From CBEULR01 sp965544035 (lineage in GTDB: Bacteria > Bacillota > Desulfotomaculia > Desulfotomaculales > Desulforudaceae), in NCBI GenBank assembly GCA_965544035.1, contig CBEULR010000010.1, positions 1 through 64,000 on the forward strand: a DNA stretch of 64,000 nt, given 5' to 3'. Both the position numbers and the translations under genes were made by a program. Below the pieces are notes generated by a model. That model saw only the letters and a program-made list of their open reading frames with translations, ran no database searches and was not told the origin of the DNA. Position 1 is the first letter of the stretch; each line of letters opens with the position of its first letter. Below are positions 1-7,912 of the stretch, piece by piece.

Positions 1-1
1 C

Positions 2-368
2 TATGATTGGGTTATATGTTATACCCTAAATTGGACCCTTTTTGGGGTCGAATCATACCTGGGAAGGACCTATCAGCTCATTGATGCCCGGGACCAGGCG
101 GCCGCCTTGACCCCGCGCAGCAAGGTTGTTGTCCTAACCCACTTGGATGGTTCGATAAGCCGTTAACCAGAACAAGTATTATGGGCTGCGGGTGTTTAAT
201 CCCCCGAAGGCCAAGCCCGAGACAACCGTATCGAAAACGCCGCCAAAGCCGGCCGTACCGGCGCCGGATCATCCTTGGCGGCGTATGTCAATAAAACCGC
301 CGTATTCAAACGACCCGGTGGAGGACTACTTCCGGCGTTGGGAGCATAGACACTTTGGGTCGCTGTAA
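2..368 (+). pseudogene. Transposase 3' remnant, frameshifted (ISNCY/IS481-like)
   Basis: Frame 2 from the left edge reads as the C-terminal end of a DDE transposase, with the element-typical pattern RTYQL then HLDGSI, and stops at 164-166. The natural continuation (YYGLRVFNPP, then a proline/lysine linker, then PAPDHPWRR) lies in frame 3 and runs to a stop at 366-368, so a frameshift has occurred near 160-175. The signature '-PxxDHPWR' near the C-terminus and the dual 'gggtgacattttc' motifs downstream match a common clostridial/proteobacterial insertion-sequence family that I recall as ISNCY/IS481-type. The 5' part lies outside the window. The element looks decayed: no intact frame remains. 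Confidence 0.7.
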
Positions 369-423
369 AACTTGTTTTCAAAGACCGGGAAACGGTATCA
401 CCATTGACCAAAACATGTCTATA

Positions 424-488
424 AGGGGTGACATTTTCTCAGGCCACTTAAGCGTGTTTTAGGGTGACATTTTCACTGTCCGTTGACA
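424..488 (+). repeat. Right end of the insertion-sequence remnant
   Basis: Two copies of a gggtgacattttc motif (427-438 and 462-474) lie 35 bp apart directly after the transposase remnant, followed by ctgtccgttgacag. Motifs of this form are the terminal transposase-binding repeats of the same insertion-sequence family. The outer boundary is therefore probably close to 488. The matching left end is outside the window, so neither an inverted partner nor a target duplication can be seen. Confidence 0.55.
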
Positions 489-573
489 GCAAAACATTAT
501 GTATACTTGATGACCACTACAAATTGAAAGCGGTTGATCCACTTCAGAAACGGGAAGGACACCATCGTCCGTT

Positions 574-837
574 CTAGAGATGTCTTAGACCCATGAAAAT
601 GAGTCCCACTCCCGTCATTACATAGAGCATAGCTATTGGTGATAGTTTGGAAGCCAGCCCGACCAGTCCCAAAGCGGTAACACCGATTAATATGGTCGGT
701 CCGACAAAGGCCAGCAAGGCGTTGATTTTGAACGCCGTTTCCACACGCCCGAAATAGAGCATGAGTGTGGCAGCCGTAAACTCAATAGTGGCCGAGAGAA
801 ACCGCAATGCGGCCATGCCCAGCACGATCTTATCCAT
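574..837 (-). CDS. yqhV: YqhV-family (DUF2619) membrane protein
   Basis: Eighty-seven residues with three hydrophobic segments, roughly 5-30, 35-60 and 65-85. The sequence LRFLSATIEFTAA and NALLAFVGPT resembles the DUF2619 family, whose B. subtilis member YqhV sits beside the spoIII operon. The family role is unknown; a link to sporulation is inferred only from that neighbourhood. The ATG at 837 is chosen because GGAGGTGG lies just upstream; a longer reading frame exists but has no ribosome site. It stands alone here, divergent from the MFS gene, between that gene and the insertion-sequence remnant. Confidence 0.7.
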   Translation of the reverse strand: MDKIVLGMAALRFLSATIEFTAATLMLYFGRVETAFKINALLAFVGPTILIGVTALGLVGLASKLSPIAMLYVMTGVGLIFMGLRHL

Positions 838-928
838 ACTCCACCTCCGCCGTTGATACAATGTATGCCGCCACAGACAGGTATATCGCATCACCGTGCG
901 GAGAGACTAATCGGCGGGAGGTTACGGA

Positions 929-2140
929 ATGAAACAGGGGAAACCACTGGTTCTGTTCGCGTTAAGCTCTGTACCCTTTGTGATGGTCTTGGGCAACTCG
1001 ATGCTGATCCCCATCCTGCCGGCTATGGAGCGCGCCTTGGATATTTCACCCTTTCAATCAAGTCTGGTGGTTACCCTGTTCTCCGTCCCGGCCGGACTGA
1101 TCATCCCCCTATCCGGCTACCTCTCCGATCACTTCAGCCGAAAAGCCGTCTTGATCCCGGCGCTGACTATGTATGGAGCAGGAGGCCTAATCGCGGGCGG
1201 TGCAGCGCTTTTTGATCAAGGACCTACTTACGCCATAATCTTGGCGGGCCGCATCCTGCAGGGGATGGGTGCCGCCGGAACTGCACCAATCGCCATGGCC
1301 CTCACCGGTGACCTGTTTAGGGAACAGGCGAGAGCACGGGCGCTGGGAGTGATCGAGGCCGCCAACGGCGTGGGAAAGGTGGTAAGTCCGGTCCTCGGGG
1401 CCGCAGTAGGCCTCATTGTCTGGTTCGCCCCGTTCTTCGTCTTTCCCGCATTCACCGCAATTGCCGCGGCATTGATCTGGCTGGCAGTTAAGGAGCCCAA
1501 GAAGGAAGGCGGCAAGACTTCCGCTGGGGCCTACTTCAGGGATATTCTGAAGGTTTTCGAGAAGAAAACCGGCCTCCTCTTGGTCTGCTTCCTGGCCGGT
1601 GCCGTCGCCCTCTTTACGCTCTTCGGCATCCTCTTTTTTCTTTCCGAGCACCTGGAGCAGCGCTACCACCTGTCGCTGATCATCAAAGGTCTCGCTCTGG
1701 CCATTCCGGTGCTGTTCATGTCGGTCACGGCCTATTTGACCGGTCTGTTTATCAACAAAAGGATCAAGCTCATGAAGTACCTGATTGTGACCGGCGCCGC
1801 GCTCATGACCGCCGCACTGATTGTGCTTCCACTTTGCCGCAATACCTACTTTTTCTTTACGGCCATTTCGGTGATCGGTATCGGTGTGGGTCTAACCCTG
1901 CCGTGTTTGACCACTCTGATCACCAGCAGTGTGGGTACAGCCAAACGCGGGCTCATCACCTCGCTTTATGGAAGCGTCCGCTTTTTCGGCGTGGCGGGCG
2001 GACCGCCCCTATTCAGTCTTCTTCTCGAACCGGGTCTGAGGGTGATGAGCTGGTCGGTTGCCGGACTTACGCTGGCCACAGCCATACTCGCTATGATCTT
2101 TATCAAGGTGAAGGAGATCAAAAAAGGAAACTCCGGCTAG
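929..2140 (+). CDS. Major facilitator superfamily exporter
   Basis: A 403-residue protein with about twelve hydrophobic segments. The cytoplasmic loop between helices 2 and 3 carries GYLSDHFSRK (residues 63-72), the MFS motif A, and GRILQGMGAAG near residue 110 is typical of drug:proton antiporters of the DHA1 type. The second half has the usual repeat after a charged central loop (KEPKKEGGK). An efflux role with proton exchange is the family expectation; the substrate cannot be read from the sequence. The ATG at 929 follows GGGAGG at good spacing. The gene is followed by comA after about 100 bp, so a shared job such as sulfonate export is possible but unsupported. Confidence 0.85.
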   Translation: MKQGKPLVLFALSSVPFVMVLGNSMLIPILPAMERALDISPFQSSLVVTLFSVPAGLIIPLSGYLSDHFSRKAVLIPALTMYGAGGLIAGGAALFDQGPTYAIILAGRILQGMGAAGTAPIAMALTGDLFREQARARALGVIEAANGVGKVVSPVLGAAVGLIVWFAPFFVFPAFTAIAAALIWLAVKEPKKEGGKTSAGAYFRDILKVFEKKTGLLLVCFLAGAVALFTLFGILFFLSEHLEQRYHLSLIIKGLALAIPVLFMSVTAYLTGLFINKRIKLMKYLIVTGAALMTAALIVLPLCRNTYFFFTAISVIGIGVGLTLPCLTTLITSSVGTAKRGLITSLYGSVRFFGVAGGPPLFSLLLEPGLRVMSWSVAGLTLATAILAMIFIKVKEIKKGNSG

Positions 2141-2147
2141 TCCTGTA

Positions 2148-2175
2148 ACAGATTGCCAGTATTGTGCATACATTA
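2148..2175 (+). promoter_or_regulatory. Candidate sigma-K-type promoter for comA
   Basis: AC at 2148-2149, 17 bp, then CATACATTA at 2167-2175 fits the sigma-K pattern AC-N16/17-CATAnnnTA. It lies 68 bp before the comA start. The pattern is short and can arise by chance. A vegetative -35/-10 pair with normal spacing was not seen in the same gap. Confidence 0.3.
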
Positions 2176-2242
2176 CACCCAAAGTAATCCAAAACCGTTC
2201 CAGCCAGTCTCAAATAACCAACTAGTGAAAGGAGCTGTCAGC

Positions 2243-3037
2243 ATGGATAGCTGGCGGGAAATGATTGCTCTGCCCCTTGTGGGGAGAAGCAGCAAGCCCA
2301 GGGTACAAGGCTTATCTATGGTTCTGGATAAGGGCCTGGGACTAGCCGAGACCAAGGATCTTTTGGATATCGCGGCAAACCACGTCGATTTTATCAAACT
2401 CGGGTTTGGCACCTCGGCCCTCTACGCCGACGGTATTTTGCAAGCCAAGATAAGGCTTGTCAAGGCCTATGGGGTTGATATTTATCCTGGAGGAACATTT
2501 TTTGAAGTCGCGGCCGCGCAGGATAAAGTGGAATCATTTCTGCAGTTGGCCCGCACCATTGGTTTCACAGCGATTGAGATTTCGGACGGCACGATAGACC
2601 TCAGTCCCCAAAAACGCTATAAGGCAATCGAAATGGCAGCTAGTTTCGGCTTTAAAGTGCTGTCGGAGGTCGGCAAAAAGGATCCGGATGACCGGGATAC
2701 ATACCAACAATTAGGGCTTCAGGCGGCCAGAGACCTCGAGGCCGGTGCACAGTGGGTTATCGTTGAGGGACGCGAGTTCGGCAAGAATGTGGTAATATAC
2801 GATAATGAAGGAAGGGTGAAAGATTCGGCCATTGAGGAGTTCCTCCGCTGGGTGGAAAAACCGGAAAAGATTTTGTGGGAAGCTCCGCTTAAGGAGCAGC
2901 AAGAAGCATTAATCAAGCGTTTTGGCATAAACGTTAATCTGGGCAACATTCCACCGTCAGAGATACTCTCCTTGGAAGCCCTACGGGTGGGTCTCCGGGG
3001 AGATACCCTGAAACTCTGTTACAATCGTACGTATTAA
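2243..3037 (+). CDS. comA: Phosphosulfolactate synthase
   Basis: A 264-residue TIM-barrel protein of the ComA family, which adds sulfite to phosphoenolpyruvate to give (R)-phosphosulfolactate. Family stretches are DKGLGL (about residue 29), DFIKLGFGTSAL (about 49-60), YPGGTFFEVA and AIEISDGTIDLS, with VIVEGREFGKN near residue 175. In methanogens this is the first step of coenzyme M synthesis; in spore-forming Bacillus the related YitD serves 3-sulfolactate accumulation in spores. The spore role is the likelier one here given the Firmicute context and the candidate sigma-K promoter upstream. Partner genes comB/comC are not seen nearby. The ATG at 2243 has GAAAGGAG upstream and removes an unlikely 30-residue extension. 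Confidence 0.85.
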   Translation: MDSWREMIALPLVGRSSKPRVQGLSMVLDKGLGLAETKDLLDIAANHVDFIKLGFGTSALYADGILQAKIRLVKAYGVDIYPGGTFFEVAAAQDKVESFLQLARTIGFTAIEISDGTIDLSPQKRYKAIEMAASFGFKVLSEVGKKDPDDRDTYQQLGLQAARDLEAGAQWVIVEGREFGKNVVIYDNEGRVKDSAIEEFLRWVEKPEKILWEAPLKEQQEALIKRFGINVNLGNIPPSEILSLEALRVGLRGDTLKLCYNRTY

Positions 3038-3096
3038 CGGTTATAACGCAAGCAGGCCTGGCATAAGGTGGTAATAAACGAAAGGCGTAATTCACA

Positions 3097-3549
3097 TTGA
3101 CGGCTGAACTGCTCCTGGTCATTCTGCTCCTGATCGGAATTATCGCCAAGTCGCACCTTATCGCCGCTTCGGCCTGCATCTTGATTTTCCTGAAGTTGGC
3201 CAACCTCTCCCAAGTATTTCGGTTTCTGGAGAGCAAGGGATTGGAGATCGGCCTTTTGTTTCTGCTGCTCTCTATCATGACGCCGTTAGCCACTGGGAAA
3301 ATAACTCACAAAGACATCGTGTACAATATGACCTCGTTCACCGGCTTGTTTGCTTTCCTGGGAGGCGCCTTGGCAACACACTTAAACAGCGAGGGTCTGA
3401 AAATGATGCAGGTTGATCCCGGGATCATTTTCGGACTGCTGATGGGTTCGATATTCGGGATCGTCGTTCTGGGCGGCATGCCCGTCGGTCCGCTGATGGC
3501 GGCCGGTGTGGCCGCCCTGTTCGCCGAGTTCTTCCGGTATTTCAAGTAG
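3097..3549 (+). CDS. UPF0756 (DUF441) membrane protein
   Basis: A 150-residue protein with about four to five hydrophobic helices. LLLSIMTPLATGKI and the glycine-rich end MGSIFGIVVLGGMPVGPLMA are characteristic of the UPF0756 family (B. subtilis YtwI). No biochemical role is established for the family. The start is TTG at 3097, with AAAGGCG eight bases upstream; no ATG is available that keeps the first helix. It follows comA by 60 bp in the same direction and converges with rluD, whose stop codon lies only 11 bp away. Confidence 0.8.
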   Translation: MTAELLLVILLLIGIIAKSHLIAASACILIFLKLANLSQVFRFLESKGLEIGLLFLLLSIMTPLATGKITHKDIVYNMTSFTGLFAFLGGALATHLNSEGLKMMQVDPGIIFGLLMGSIFGIVVLGGMPVGPLMAAGVAALFAEFFRYFK

Positions 3550-3559
3550 TCCCAGCTGA

Positions 3560-4486
3560 TCAAGCTCGACCGGATTCTTCCAGTTGCTGCAAAACGGCTT
3601 CCAGCTCAGGCGGGAGGGGGGCGGTAAACAGCAGCTGTTCCCCTGTGCGAGGGTGGACAAATCCTAGTTTATGGGCGTGCAGAAACTGTCCTTCAAGACC
3701 CAGTGCCGGACGCGCCCGACCATAGATGAGATCCCCGACAAGCGGGAGACCGATATGCGTAAGGTGTACCCTGATCTGATGGGTTCGCCCGGTCTCCGGT
3801 GTAACCCTGAGCAAGGTGTATCCCTTATACCTCCGCAGAACCTCATAGTGTGTTACGGCAGGTTTCCCGTTGCGCACATTTGCGGCCATCCGTTTGCGGT
3901 CACGCGGATGCCTTCCAATCGGGGCGTTTACCGTTCCCCGTTCACGGCCGGGCTCGCCGTACACCAGGGCCAGATAACCTTTTGATACCGTTCGTTTCTC
4001 CAACTGCCGCGCCAGGTCCAAGTGGGTGAAATCATCCTTGGCCACCATTAACAATCCTGAGGTATCTTTATCCAGGCGGTGCACAATCCCCGGACGGGTG
4101 ACTCCGTTGATCCCGGACAGATCCGGACAATGATGGAGCAAAGCATTGACCAGTGTGCCTGTATAGTTCCCCGCACCGGGGTGCACGACCATTCCCCGTG
4201 GTTTATTGATTACAATCAGGTGTTCATCCTCGTAGATTATGTCCAGCGGTATGGCTTCGGGTTCGATGTGCAAAGGTTCAGGTTCAGGAACTACCATAGA
4301 CACCGTATCGCCCTGCCGAACACGGTAACCCGCCTTGGCAGGTCTGTCGTTTACGGTCACAAGCGACTCCTCGATCAGCCCCTGAATCCGCGATCGGCTC
4401 AGTTCCGGGTTTCGCTCTGCCAGAAAAACATCAAGTCTGAGTCCTGCGTCGCTTTCCCCCACTGTCAGCACTATGTGCTCTTCCAC
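3560..4486 (-). CDS. rluD: 23S rRNA pseudouridine synthase, RluD family
   Basis: A 308-residue protein with an N-terminal S4 RNA-binding domain (about 14-60) and an RluA-type catalytic domain. HRLDKDTSG places the catalytic aspartate at residue 139, and INKPRGMVVHPG (94-105) and ETGRTHQIRVHL are family motifs. It should convert uridines of the helix 69 loop of 23S rRNA, as in RluD/YlyB. It follows lspA with 14 bp between them, the same lspA-ylyB order as in B. subtilis, which supports orthology. It converges with the UPF0756 gene. Confidence 0.9.
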   Translation of the reverse strand: MEEHIVLTVGESDAGLRLDVFLAERNPELSRSRIQGLIEESLVTVNDRPAKAGYRVRQGDTVSMVVPEPEPLHIEPEAIPLDIIYEDEHLIVINKPRGMVVHPGAGNYTGTLVNALLHHCPDLSGINGVTRPGIVHRLDKDTSGLLMVAKDDFTHLDLARQLEKRTVSKGYLALVYGEPGRERGTVNAPIGRHPRDRKRMAANVRNGKPAVTHYEVLRRYKGYTLLRVTPETGRTHQIRVHLTHIGLPLVGDLIYGRARPALGLEGQFLHAHKLGFVHPRTGEQLLFTAPLPPELEAVLQQLEESGRA

Positions 4487-4500
4487 GGTGTTTCCCCCAT

Positions 4501-4938
4501 CTAAAACTCTTTCACTGCCACCACGCGGTACAACAACACGGCCACCCCGGCAACGATCGCGATGTCAGCCACATTGAACACCGGCCAAAACCCGAGGTCA
4601 ATAAAATCAACAACCGCACCCAGTCTGATCCGATCGAACAGGTTTCCCGCCGCCCCGCCCAGGAGCAGTGCAACCGCAGGACCATACCCCGAACGCACGA
4701 AATAGCCGTGTCCGATTACCATTACTGCCACCGCGAGTACGGCAACAGATAACAACAACAGATCGGAAGAAGCGAGAAACCCGAAGGCTCCCCCCGGATT
4801 CTGAATGTACGTAAGACTGACGATGCCCTGCGCCACCGGATATGATATACCTTCTTCCAGCTTTTGTATCACCATTAACTTGGTGCACTGATCAACGACA
4901 AAAATCAGGATCGCTGTTGCCCAAAACCGGATAAACAT
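4501..4938 (-). CDS. lspA: Lipoprotein signal peptidase (SPase II)
   Basis: A 145-residue, four-helix membrane aspartic protease that cleaves prolipoprotein signal peptides after diacylglyceryl transfer. The conserved blocks QNPGGAFGF, GAAGNLFDRIRLGAVVDFID and FNVADIAI contain the paired catalytic aspartates. The ATG at 4938 is preferred because GATGGAGG lies 12 bp upstream; an ATG at 4989 would add 17 hydrophilic residues and has no ribosome site. The upstream region overlaps the divergent promoter for tRNA-Sec, so the two transcription units share about 50 bp of control sequence. Confidence 0.9.
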   Translation of the reverse strand: MFIRFWATAILIFVVDQCTKLMVIQKLEEGISYPVAQGIVSLTYIQNPGGAFGFLASSDLLLLSVAVLAVAVMVIGHGYFVRSGYGPAVALLLGGAAGNLFDRIRLGAVVDFIDLGFWPVFNVADIAIVAGVAVLLYRVVAVKEF

Positions 4939-4981
4939 CGGTTGCCGAATACCTCCATCGTACCCTTCTTGCCACTTTCGT

Positions 4982-5011
4982 TTGCTCATTCGAAAGGAGA
5001 CATGCTATAAT
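4982..5011 (+). promoter_or_regulatory. Vegetative promoter for tRNA-Sec
   Basis: TTGCTC (4982-4987), 18 bp spacer, TATAAT (5006-5011). The start point would fall near 5018, about 33 nt before the mature tRNA. It lies opposite the 5' end of lspA. Confidence 0.6.
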
Positions 5012-5050
5012 TGTGGATATTCCGACCCGGTGCTCGGGCAGGATTTCCGC

Positions 5051-5144
5051 GGGGGTGGATGGGTCCTGGTGGGCCCCCCGGTCTTCAAAACCGTGTGTGA
5101 GGTGAGAAGCCTCAGGTGGGTTCGATTCCCACACACTCCCGCCA
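5051..5144 (+). tRNA. selC: tRNA-Sec (anticodon TCA)
   Basis: A 94-nt tRNA with encoded CCA end. The anticodon loop is in cggtcttcaaaaccg, giving anticodon TCA that reads UGA. A long variable arm (gtgtgaggtgagaagcctcag) precedes the T arm gtggg-ttcgatt-cccac. The acceptor is the eight-base-pair type that marks selenocysteine tRNAs (gggggtgg with acactccc), though its last pair would be G-A. Total length and the extended acceptor/variable arms separate it from tRNA-Ser and from ordinary suppressors. SelA, SelB and SelD genes are not in the window. A bidirectional terminator follows at 5197. Confidence 0.93.
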
Positions 5145-5196
5145 TCATTCTAATCAATAACCTTGCGGCTTTACTGTTTGACAGCCTCAGGATTAC

Positions 5197-5221
5197 AAAA
5201 AGACCGTTAACCGGTCTTTTT
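5197..5221. terminator. Bidirectional terminator between selC and rnj
   Basis: The arms aaaagaccg and cggtctttt flank a five-base loop, giving a nine-pair stem with T runs on both strands. It can end tRNA-Sec transcription on the plus strand and rnj transcription on the minus strand (rnj stop at 5226). Confidence 0.8.
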
Positions 5222-5225
5222 GTCG

Positions 5226-6890
5226 TCATGCTTCCATGATTATCGGCAGGATCATCGGCCGGCGGCCGGTTTGTTCGTAAAGGAATTTACTCAGCGTGTC
5301 CCGCACCTCAGCCTTAAGGGTAGCCCATTCTGATATCCGGCGTTCCGCACATTTCTCCAAAGCCACCGAAACGCGTTCCCTGGCCTTAACCATCAGTTCT
5401 TCCGACTCGCGGACATACACAAAGCCGCGGGACACGATATCCGGTCCGGCCAATATCGTGCAGTCATCCGGGTCGATGGTAATGACCACGATGAGGATGC
5501 CCTCTTGTGCCAACTGCTTACGGTCACGGAGTACAATGTTCCCGACGTCTCCGACCCCAAACCCGTCCACCAGGATCTGACCGGAAGCCACTCGGTTGCT
5601 GATCCGACCCGAATTACGGGTAAACTCGATCACACTGCCGTTCTCAGCGACAAATATGTTCTCCGGCGGTATTCCCATCTCCTGTGCCAACTGCCCGTGC
5701 TGTACCAGCATGCGGTGTTCCCCGTGAACCGGGATCAAGAACTGGGGGCGCACCAGACTCAGCATCAGTTTCAATTCTTCTTGACTGGCATGTCCCGACA
5801 CATGGATTCCTGACGCTTTTTCGTAAATCACCTCGGCACCGCATTTGTACAGGTTATTCACAATCCTTGACACCAGTTTCTCGTTTCCGGGAACGGGCGT
5901 AGCCGAGATGATGATGGTGTCGCCGGGACCGATCGCAACCTGTTTGTGGTCGCCACCGGCCATCCTGGTCAGAGCCGACATGGGTTCCCCCTGACTGCCC
6001 GTACACAGGATCACCACTTTGCCGCGCGGCAATCGATTTGCTTCATCAAGCTCGATCAGCGTCCCCGGGGGAATATCGAGGTATCCCAATTCATAAGCAA
6101 TCGACACCACGTTAACCATACTGCGCCCTATAACGGCAACCTTACGCCCGTGCTGATAGGCTGCCGTTATCGCCTGCTGCAGACGATGGACGTTCGATGC
6201 AAATGTGGCCACCACGATACGGCCCCGCGCTTCGCGGAACACCTCGTCAAAGGTCTTTCCGACAACTCTCTCGGACCGTGTATATCCGGGCCGTTCCACA
6301 TTCGTACTGTCCGAGAGCATTACCAAAACGCCCTCTTCTCCAAGTCGGGCAAACCTTTGCAGATCAATCACCTGGCCGTCCACCGGCGTGTGATCGATCT
6401 TGAAGTCACCGGTATGCACCACCGTTCCGACAGGCGTATGCAGCGCCAAGCCCACCGCATCGGGAACGCTGTGAGAAACACGCATAAACTCTACGCGTAA
6501 CGCACCGATATCGACTATGTCACGCGGTTTTACGGTATGGCGCACGACCTGGTCTTCGTAGTTAACTTCCTTCAGTTTCGCTTCAAGCAGGCCTAGGGTG
6601 AGTTTGGTTCCGTAAACCGGCACGTTTATCTGCTGCAGTACATAAGGCAACGCACCAATATGATCTTCGTGTCCGTGCGTCAACAGAATAGCCCGCACCA
6701 GGTCTTTGTGATCCAGCAAATAGCTGATATCCGGGATAACGACATCAATCCCGAGCATTTCGTCCTCGGGAAACGCAAGACCGCAGTCAATGACGATGAT
6801 ATCATTGCCGTATCGAACAACGGTCATATTCTTACCAATCTCACCCAGTCCCCCAAGAGGAATAATCTGAAGTTTGGTACGACGAGCCAA
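5226..6890 (-). CDS. rnj: Ribonuclease J
   Basis: A 554-residue metallo-beta-lactamase/beta-CASP RNase with endonuclease and 5'-exonuclease activity in mRNA decay and rRNA maturation. The metal motif HGHEDH is at about residues 72-77, HTGDFKID and SDSTNVERPGYT follow, and HVSGHAS and PVHGEHRML are the late beta-CASP motifs. A C-terminal domain of about 100 residues is present. Start TTG at 6890 is preferred because GGAGGTG is seven bases upstream; longer starts would be read through that site. Its place after dapA equals that of rnjB in B. subtilis, but the sequence alone does not decide between J1 and J2. It has a promoter of its own at 6954-6982. Confidence 0.92.
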   Translation of the reverse strand: MARRTKLQIIPLGGLGEIGKNMTVVRYGNDIIVIDCGLAFPEDEMLGIDVVIPDISYLLDHKDLVRAILLTHGHEDHIGALPYVLQQINVPVYGTKLTLGLLEAKLKEVNYEDQVVRHTVKPRDIVDIGALRVEFMRVSHSVPDAVGLALHTPVGTVVHTGDFKIDHTPVDGQVIDLQRFARLGEEGVLVMLSDSTNVERPGYTRSERVVGKTFDEVFREARGRIVVATFASNVHRLQQAITAAYQHGRKVAVIGRSMVNVVSIAYELGYLDIPPGTLIELDEANRLPRGKVVILCTGSQGEPMSALTRMAGGDHKQVAIGPGDTIIISATPVPGNEKLVSRIVNNLYKCGAEVIYEKASGIHVSGHASQEELKLMLSLVRPQFLIPVHGEHRMLVQHGQLAQEMGIPPENIFVAENGSVIEFTRNSGRISNRVASGQILVDGFGVGDVGNIVLRDRKQLAQEGILIVVITIDPDDCTILAGPDIVSRGFVYVRESEELMVKARERVSVALEKCAERRISEWATLKAEVRDTLSKFLYEQTGRRPMILPIIMEA

Positions 6891-6953
6891 ACTCACACCT
6901 CCAGGATCCGGGATCACTTACTGGATTCAGCCGTTCATTCCGAGTTACTTGAC

Positions 6954-6982
6954 ATTATAGATGAATTGAGCGCCATTAACAA
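6954..6982 (-). promoter_or_regulatory. Vegetative promoter for rnj
   Basis: On the minus strand TTGTTA (6977-6982), 17 bp, TATAAT (6954-6959), in the 120-bp gap between dapA and rnj. It would allow rnj expression without the upstream lysine/dipicolinate genes. Confidence 0.6.
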
Positions 6983-7010
6983 ACAGAGCAGCCGTTGCCT
7001 TTACGGGTTT

Positions 7011-7898
7011 TCATAAAAGCTTCGCTTCACGAAGCAGATCTTTCAGTCTCCCTTCTTTTTCTTCGCTCAATCCGACCAACGGCGGACGTGTACCGCCGAC
7101 CGCGAACCCCAAGTAGTTTAAGGCAGCCTTGACCGGAACGGGATTGGTATCCATAAACAACCCCTTCATTAACGGGAAAAGCCTCCGGTGAATACTTGCC
7201 GCCAGACTGGTGTTACCGGAAGCAAAAGCATTGATCATCTCCTGCATCTGCTCCCCGACCAAGTGTGACACGACACTCACCACACCCCGTCCACCAACGG
7301 AGAGCAGCGGTAAAGTCATAGAGTCGTCCCCGCTGTAGACCGCAAACCGTTCGGGGAGAATTCGGCACAGTTCGGTAGCCTGATCGGTACTTCCGGCGGC
7401 TTCCTTAATTGCCACGATATTCGGCACATCCGCCGCCAGACGGGCCACTGTACCCGGCAGCACGTTAACACCGGTGCGCCCGGGAATATTGTAAAGCATC
7501 ACCGGCAGGTGCGTGCTCTCTGCTACAGCACGGAAGTGCCGATACAGACCTTCCTGGGAGGGCTTGTTGTAATAAGGACATACCAGCATGATCGCGTCCA
7601 CCCCGATTCTGGACGCCGCTTCGGTCAGTGCAATGCTGTCCGCCGTTGAATAACTGCCCGTGCCCGCAACCACGACCGCCTTGCCGCCGACCTCGTCTAC
7701 CACGGCACGGAAGAGTTCGATCTTCTCCTCCTTGCTCAGCGTCGGGGATTCTCCCGTAGTTCCTGAAACCACCAGTCCGTCCGAACCGTGTTCAACCAAG
7801 TGTTTAGCAAGCTTCCTGGCAGCCGGAACATTCAAGTTCAGATCGCTGTCAAACGGCGTAATCATCGCCGTAAGTACTCGGCCGAAATCAAAAGCCAA
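7011..7898 (-). CDS. dapA: 4-hydroxy-tetrahydrodipicolinate synthase
   Basis: A 295-residue class I aldolase that condenses pyruvate with aspartate semialdehyde at the branch to lysine, diaminopimelate and dipicolinate. The Schiff-base lysine is in NIVAIKEAAGS (K165); GTTGE (46-50) and Y136 in MLYNIPGRTG complete the active site. Start TTG at 7898 sits 4-5 bases after AAGGTGACG and gives the family length; a longer upstream frame would add 32 residues. It lies 15 bp after dapG in the operon dapB-dpaA-dpaB-asd-dapG-dapA, so the same transcript supplies substrate enzyme and spore-specific branch. Confidence 0.95.
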   Translation of the reverse strand: MAFDFGRVLTAMITPFDSDLNLNVPAARKLAKHLVEHGSDGLVVSGTTGESPTLSKEEKIELFRAVVDEVGGKAVVVAGTGSYSTADSIALTEAASRIGVDAIMLVCPYYNKPSQEGLYRHFRAVAESTHLPVMLYNIPGRTGVNVLPGTVARLAADVPNIVAIKEAAGSTDQATELCRILPERFAVYSGDDSMTLPLLSVGGRGVVSVVSHLVGEQMQEMINAFASGNTSLAASIHRRLFPLMKGLFMDTNPVPVKAALNYLGFAVGGTRPPLVGLSEEKEGRLKDLLREAKLL

Positions 7899-7912
7899 AA
7901 CCGTCACCTTCC

